DNA from: Candidatus Zixiibacteriota bacterium
GTDB lineage: Bacteria > Zixibacteria > MSB-5A5 > GN15 > FEB-12
Direction: 5' to 3'
DNA length: 8,781 nt
Assembly (NCBI GenBank): GCA_030619345.1
Contig: JAUXBO010000078.1
Location: forward strand, 1 to 8,781
The notes under the pieces are model-generated. The model had not been told where the DNA came from and searched no databases. It saw only the letters and a program-made list of their open reading frames with translations. The first letter of the stretch is position 1. The number at the start of each line of letters is the position of its first letter. Shown here in pieces: positions 7,457 to 8,781 of the stretch. The translations under genes and the position numbers were made by a program.

Positions 7457-8553
7457 CAGGCGTTCTCCCACTTTGGATACGCGGTCATGACCATGTCGTT
7501 GTCGATCTGTTCATAGCGTACTGATTCAAGATCAACGGAGTCAGTTATCGATATAGTCGACAAGGAACCAACACTGTTGAGTCCGTCGCCAATGATTCTT
7601 GGAGCGCTGATTAAGATAAGTTTGTCTGCCAGTCTAGCTCTTAGAAACGAGGTAATCATGGCCGCCCCACCCTCAACTAACAGAGAGCGCATCCCAAATT
7701 GACCGGCCTGTTCGACCAAGTCTGATATGTCGACGCCATCGGTGCCCGGCCTAATTGACCAATGAATTGGCGTTCGGTTGTTTTTCTCGGTCCCGACATT
7801 AGTAGCCTGCTTAGTAGATGCAATGATGGTGAGTTGATCCTGATTATTCTTCAGCAAGTGACAGGAGGCTGGAAGCTTTCCATTGCCGGTCACGACAATG
7901 CGATAAGGATTGATCCCCTTAAGATGACGGACGGTCAATTGCGGATTGTCGGCTCGCACCGTACCACTGCCTACAATCACGCCGTCAACCTCAGAACGTA
8001 AACGGTGGGCAAGCTTGCGTGCCTTCAGTGAAGAAATCCATTTGGAGTCCCCGGTCGAAGTGGCGATACGGCCATCAACCGATTGAGCAAGCTTAAGAAT
8101 AATATATGGTCTTTGCATCCGGTGATATCCGATATAGGCATCGTTGAGTCTCTCAGCCTCAACCCGCGCAACTCCCGACTGAACCTCCAAACCGTTCTTC
8201 CTGAGAATTCTGGCTCCCTTGCCAGCGACTCGGGGATCAGGATCAGTCACAGCAAAGACTACTTTCTTGATACCAGCTTTCAATATGGCATCGGTACAAG
8301 GAGCAGTTCGACCAGTGTGACAGCATGGTTCCAGATTGACATAAAGAGTTGATCCGTGCGTAGTCTTAGCTTTTCGCATGGCGAGTATTTCGGCGTGCGG
8401 CTTGCCCGCCCCGCGATGATAGTCTCTGGCGATGACACGATTATTCTTGACAATGACAGCACCAACAAGCGGATTTGGTCTGGTCAGACCGCGACCCTTT
8501 TCGGCCAGGCCAATCGCCTCAAGCATATATTTTCTGTCATCCGTCCGACTCAT
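7456..8553 (-). CDS. ribD: Bifunctional diaminohydroxyphosphoribosylaminopyrimidine deaminase / 5-amino-6-(5-phosphoribosylamino)uracil reductase
   Basis: A 365-residue two-domain enzyme (E. coli 367) for the second and third steps of the pyrimidine branch. The N-terminal zinc deaminase domain (about 5-145) has NPLVGAVIV (27-35), the catalytic PHAEILAM (52-59) with H53 and E55, and LEPCCHTGRTAPC (74-86) with zinc ligands C77 and C86. The C-terminal NADPH-dependent reductase domain (about 148-360) has RPYIILKLAQSVDGRIA (148-164), GDSKWIS (168-174), GSGTVRADNP (195-204) and LLVEGGAAM near the end. I start at ATG 8553. An in-frame ATG at 8583 would add ten residues (MPRIIIFGFF) encoded by the terminator hairpin itself and has no ribosome site. 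Even at 8553 the only SD-like bases are GGG in the terminator's 3' arm. Ends in TGA overlapping ribE by one base. Confidence 0.97.
   Translation of the reverse strand: MSRTDDRKYMLEAIGLAEKGRGLTRPNPLVGAVIVKNNRVIARDYHRGAGKPHAEILAMRKAKTTHGSTLYVNLEPCCHTGRTAPCTDAILKAGIKKVVFAVTDPDPRVAGKGARILRKNGLEVQSGVARVEAERLNDAYIGYHRMQRPYIILKLAQSVDGRIATSTGDSKWISSLKARKLAHRLRSEVDGVIVGSGTVRADNPQLTVRHLKGINPYRIVVTGNGKLPASCHLLKNNQDQLTIIASTKQATNVGTEKNNRTPIHWSIRPGTDGVDISDLVEQAGQFGMRSLLVEGGAAMITSFLRARLADKLILISAPRIIGDGLNSVGSLSTISITDSVDLESVRYEQIDNDMVMTAYPKWENA
7465..7469 (-). promoter_or_regulatory. Shine-Dalgarno deciding the ribE start
   Basis: GGGAG on the minus strand, within the end of ribD, 8 nt before the ATG at 7456. 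It favours this start over the in-frame ATG five codons earlier at 7471, which would lie directly against the site and add MGERL before the conserved MFTGLIE. Confidence 0.8.
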
Positions 8554-8579
8554 AAAAAACCCGAATATTATGATTCGGG
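8554..8579 (-). terminator. Rho-independent attenuator of the FMN riboswitch
   Basis: On the minus strand CCCGAAT (8579-8573) pairs perfectly with ATTCGGG (8566-8560) around the loop CATAAT, followed by six Ts (8559-8554) that end exactly at the ribD ATG. This is a textbook intrinsic terminator lying between the aptamer and the first gene, as expected for a transcriptional FMN switch. The GGG of the 3' arm lies 6 nt before the ATG, so folding may also hide the ribosome site. Confidence 0.9.
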
Positions 8580-8581
8580 GC
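8574..8581 (-). promoter_or_regulatory. Antiterminator pairing site (complement of the aptamer 5' strand)
   Basis: GCCCCGAA on the minus strand is the exact reverse complement of TTCGGGGC at 8735-8728, the conserved 5' segment of the FMN aptamer, giving eight Watson-Crick pairs. It overlaps the 5' arm of the terminator, so this pairing and the terminator exclude each other, and it also breaks the aptamer. The expected logic: no FMN gives the antiterminator and transcription; FMN binding locks the aptamer, frees the arm and terminates. Confidence 0.75.
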
Positions 8582-8588
8582 ATGCGTA

Positions 8589-8603
8589 CAGAACACAGTT
8601 CTG
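8589..8603 (-). other. Small hairpin between aptamer and terminator
   Basis: CAGAAC (8603-8598), loop TGT, GTTCTG (8594-8589): a perfect 6-bp stem, extendable by one G-U pair. It has no U-tract. It would bring the aptamer and the terminator/antiterminator site close together and is compatible with both folds; that role is inference. Confidence 0.55.
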
Positions 8604-8610
8604 CCGACTG

Positions 8611-8740
8611 ACTTCTCCCATCCGGACTTTAACCGTCGGCGTCTGAGTTTCACAGACTCTGCCAGACCCTGAGAATAGGGATGTTCCAGCTCGCGGGCTT
8701 TAACCGCCGATCGAGGAATTACACCTCGCCCCGAAGATTC
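8611..8740 (-). ncRNA. FMN riboswitch aptamer (RFN element)
   Basis: The minus strand shows the RFN consensus in order: ATCTTCGGGGCGAGGTGTAA from 8738, AATTCCTCGATCGGCGGTTA ending near 8701, AAAGCCCGCGAGC just after it, a variable arm around CATCCC...AGGG, GTGAAACTCAGAC for the following stem, then GCCGACGGTTAAAGTCCGGA from 8640 and TGGGAGAAG ending at 8612. These are the six-helix junction blocks of the FMN aptamer (Rfam RF00050 type). It senses flavin mononucleotide and lies 5' of ribD, head of the whole riboflavin operon and nusB. The terminator and complementary antiterminator site downstream point to transcriptional attenuation. Confidence 0.98.
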
Positions 8741-8752
8741 TATTTGAGGATG

Positions 8753-8780
8753 AATATACGTGTAAGTAGATAAAATGCAA
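8753..8780 (-). promoter_or_regulatory. Candidate promoter of the riboflavin operon
   Basis: Reading the minus strand, TTGCAT (8780-8775, TTG matches) is followed by 16 nt and TATATT (8758-8753, 5 of 6 to TATAAT). Transcription would begin near 8746, a few bases before the aptamer, which is the right geometry for a riboswitch leader. The -35 match is poor and the box touches the window edge. The -10 hexamer is the same as in the candidate promoter at 4626-4653. Confidence 0.5.
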
Positions 8781-8781
8781 T

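Noticed and set aside
7457..7471. Longer ribE beginning at the ATG at 7471
   Set aside because: The extra residues MGERL precede the canonical MFTGLIE start, and the Shine-Dalgarno GGGAG lies between the two ATGs, so only the downstream start is served by it.
8356..8646. Plus-strand reading frame running into the FMN aptamer
   Set aside because: It is antisense to ribD, the terminator and the 3' part of the riboswitch; the sequence is fully explained by those elements.

Overview
The window is one continuous stretch of minus-strand genes from an unidentified bacterium. It reads, in transcription order from the right edge to the left: candidate promoter, FMN riboswitch with attenuator, ribD, ribE, ribBA, ribH, nusB, a 128-bp gap with a second candidate promoter, a DUF2723 membrane protein with a TPR-like tail, a GT4 glycosyltransferase, and the start of a flippase-like (LPG-synthase TM / UPF0104) membrane protein cut by the left edge. 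The standard code, Shine-Dalgarno sites and moderate GC are all bacterial. The large DUF2723 protein is typical of Bacteroidetes and other FCB-superphylum lineages, so a Gram-negative member of that group (including candidate phyla such as Zixibacteria) is my best guess. This is inference, not a placement.

Right half (4663-8781): a complete vegetative riboflavin operon. RibBA makes both early precursors (from GTP and from ribulose 5-phosphate), RibD performs deamination and reduction, RibH makes lumazine and RibE (alpha-type synthase) makes riboflavin. The phosphatase for the RibD product and the FMN/FAD-making RibF are not in the window. Genes are packed with 1-nt overlaps (ribD/ribE and ribH/nusB, both through TGATG) or tiny gaps, so translational coupling is expected. 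nusB, a transcription antitermination factor, is the last gene of the run. Control appears to be classic FMN attenuation: the conserved 5' strand of the aptamer (TTCGGGGC, 8735-8728) is exactly complementary to the upstream arm of a terminator (GCCCCGAA, 8581-8574), and the terminator's U-tract touches the ribD start codon.

Left half (1-4534): three tightly linked envelope-glycosylation-type genes. A polytopic DUF2723 protein (related to the family containing human TMEM260, a protein O-mannosyltransferase) starts at TTG. It overlaps a cytosolic GT4 glycosyltransferase by ATGA, which in turn abuts an integral-membrane flippase-like protein with zero intergenic bases. This looks like a unit that makes, moves or transfers a lipid-linked sugar; the substrate is unknown. 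It may be read from its own promoter in the 4535-4662 gap as well as by readthrough from nusB.

Nothing in the window looks mobile: no IS, CRISPR, tRNA, rRNA or long repeat was seen. The parts most worth a second look are the riboswitch expression platform and the DUF2723-GT4-flippase cassette.
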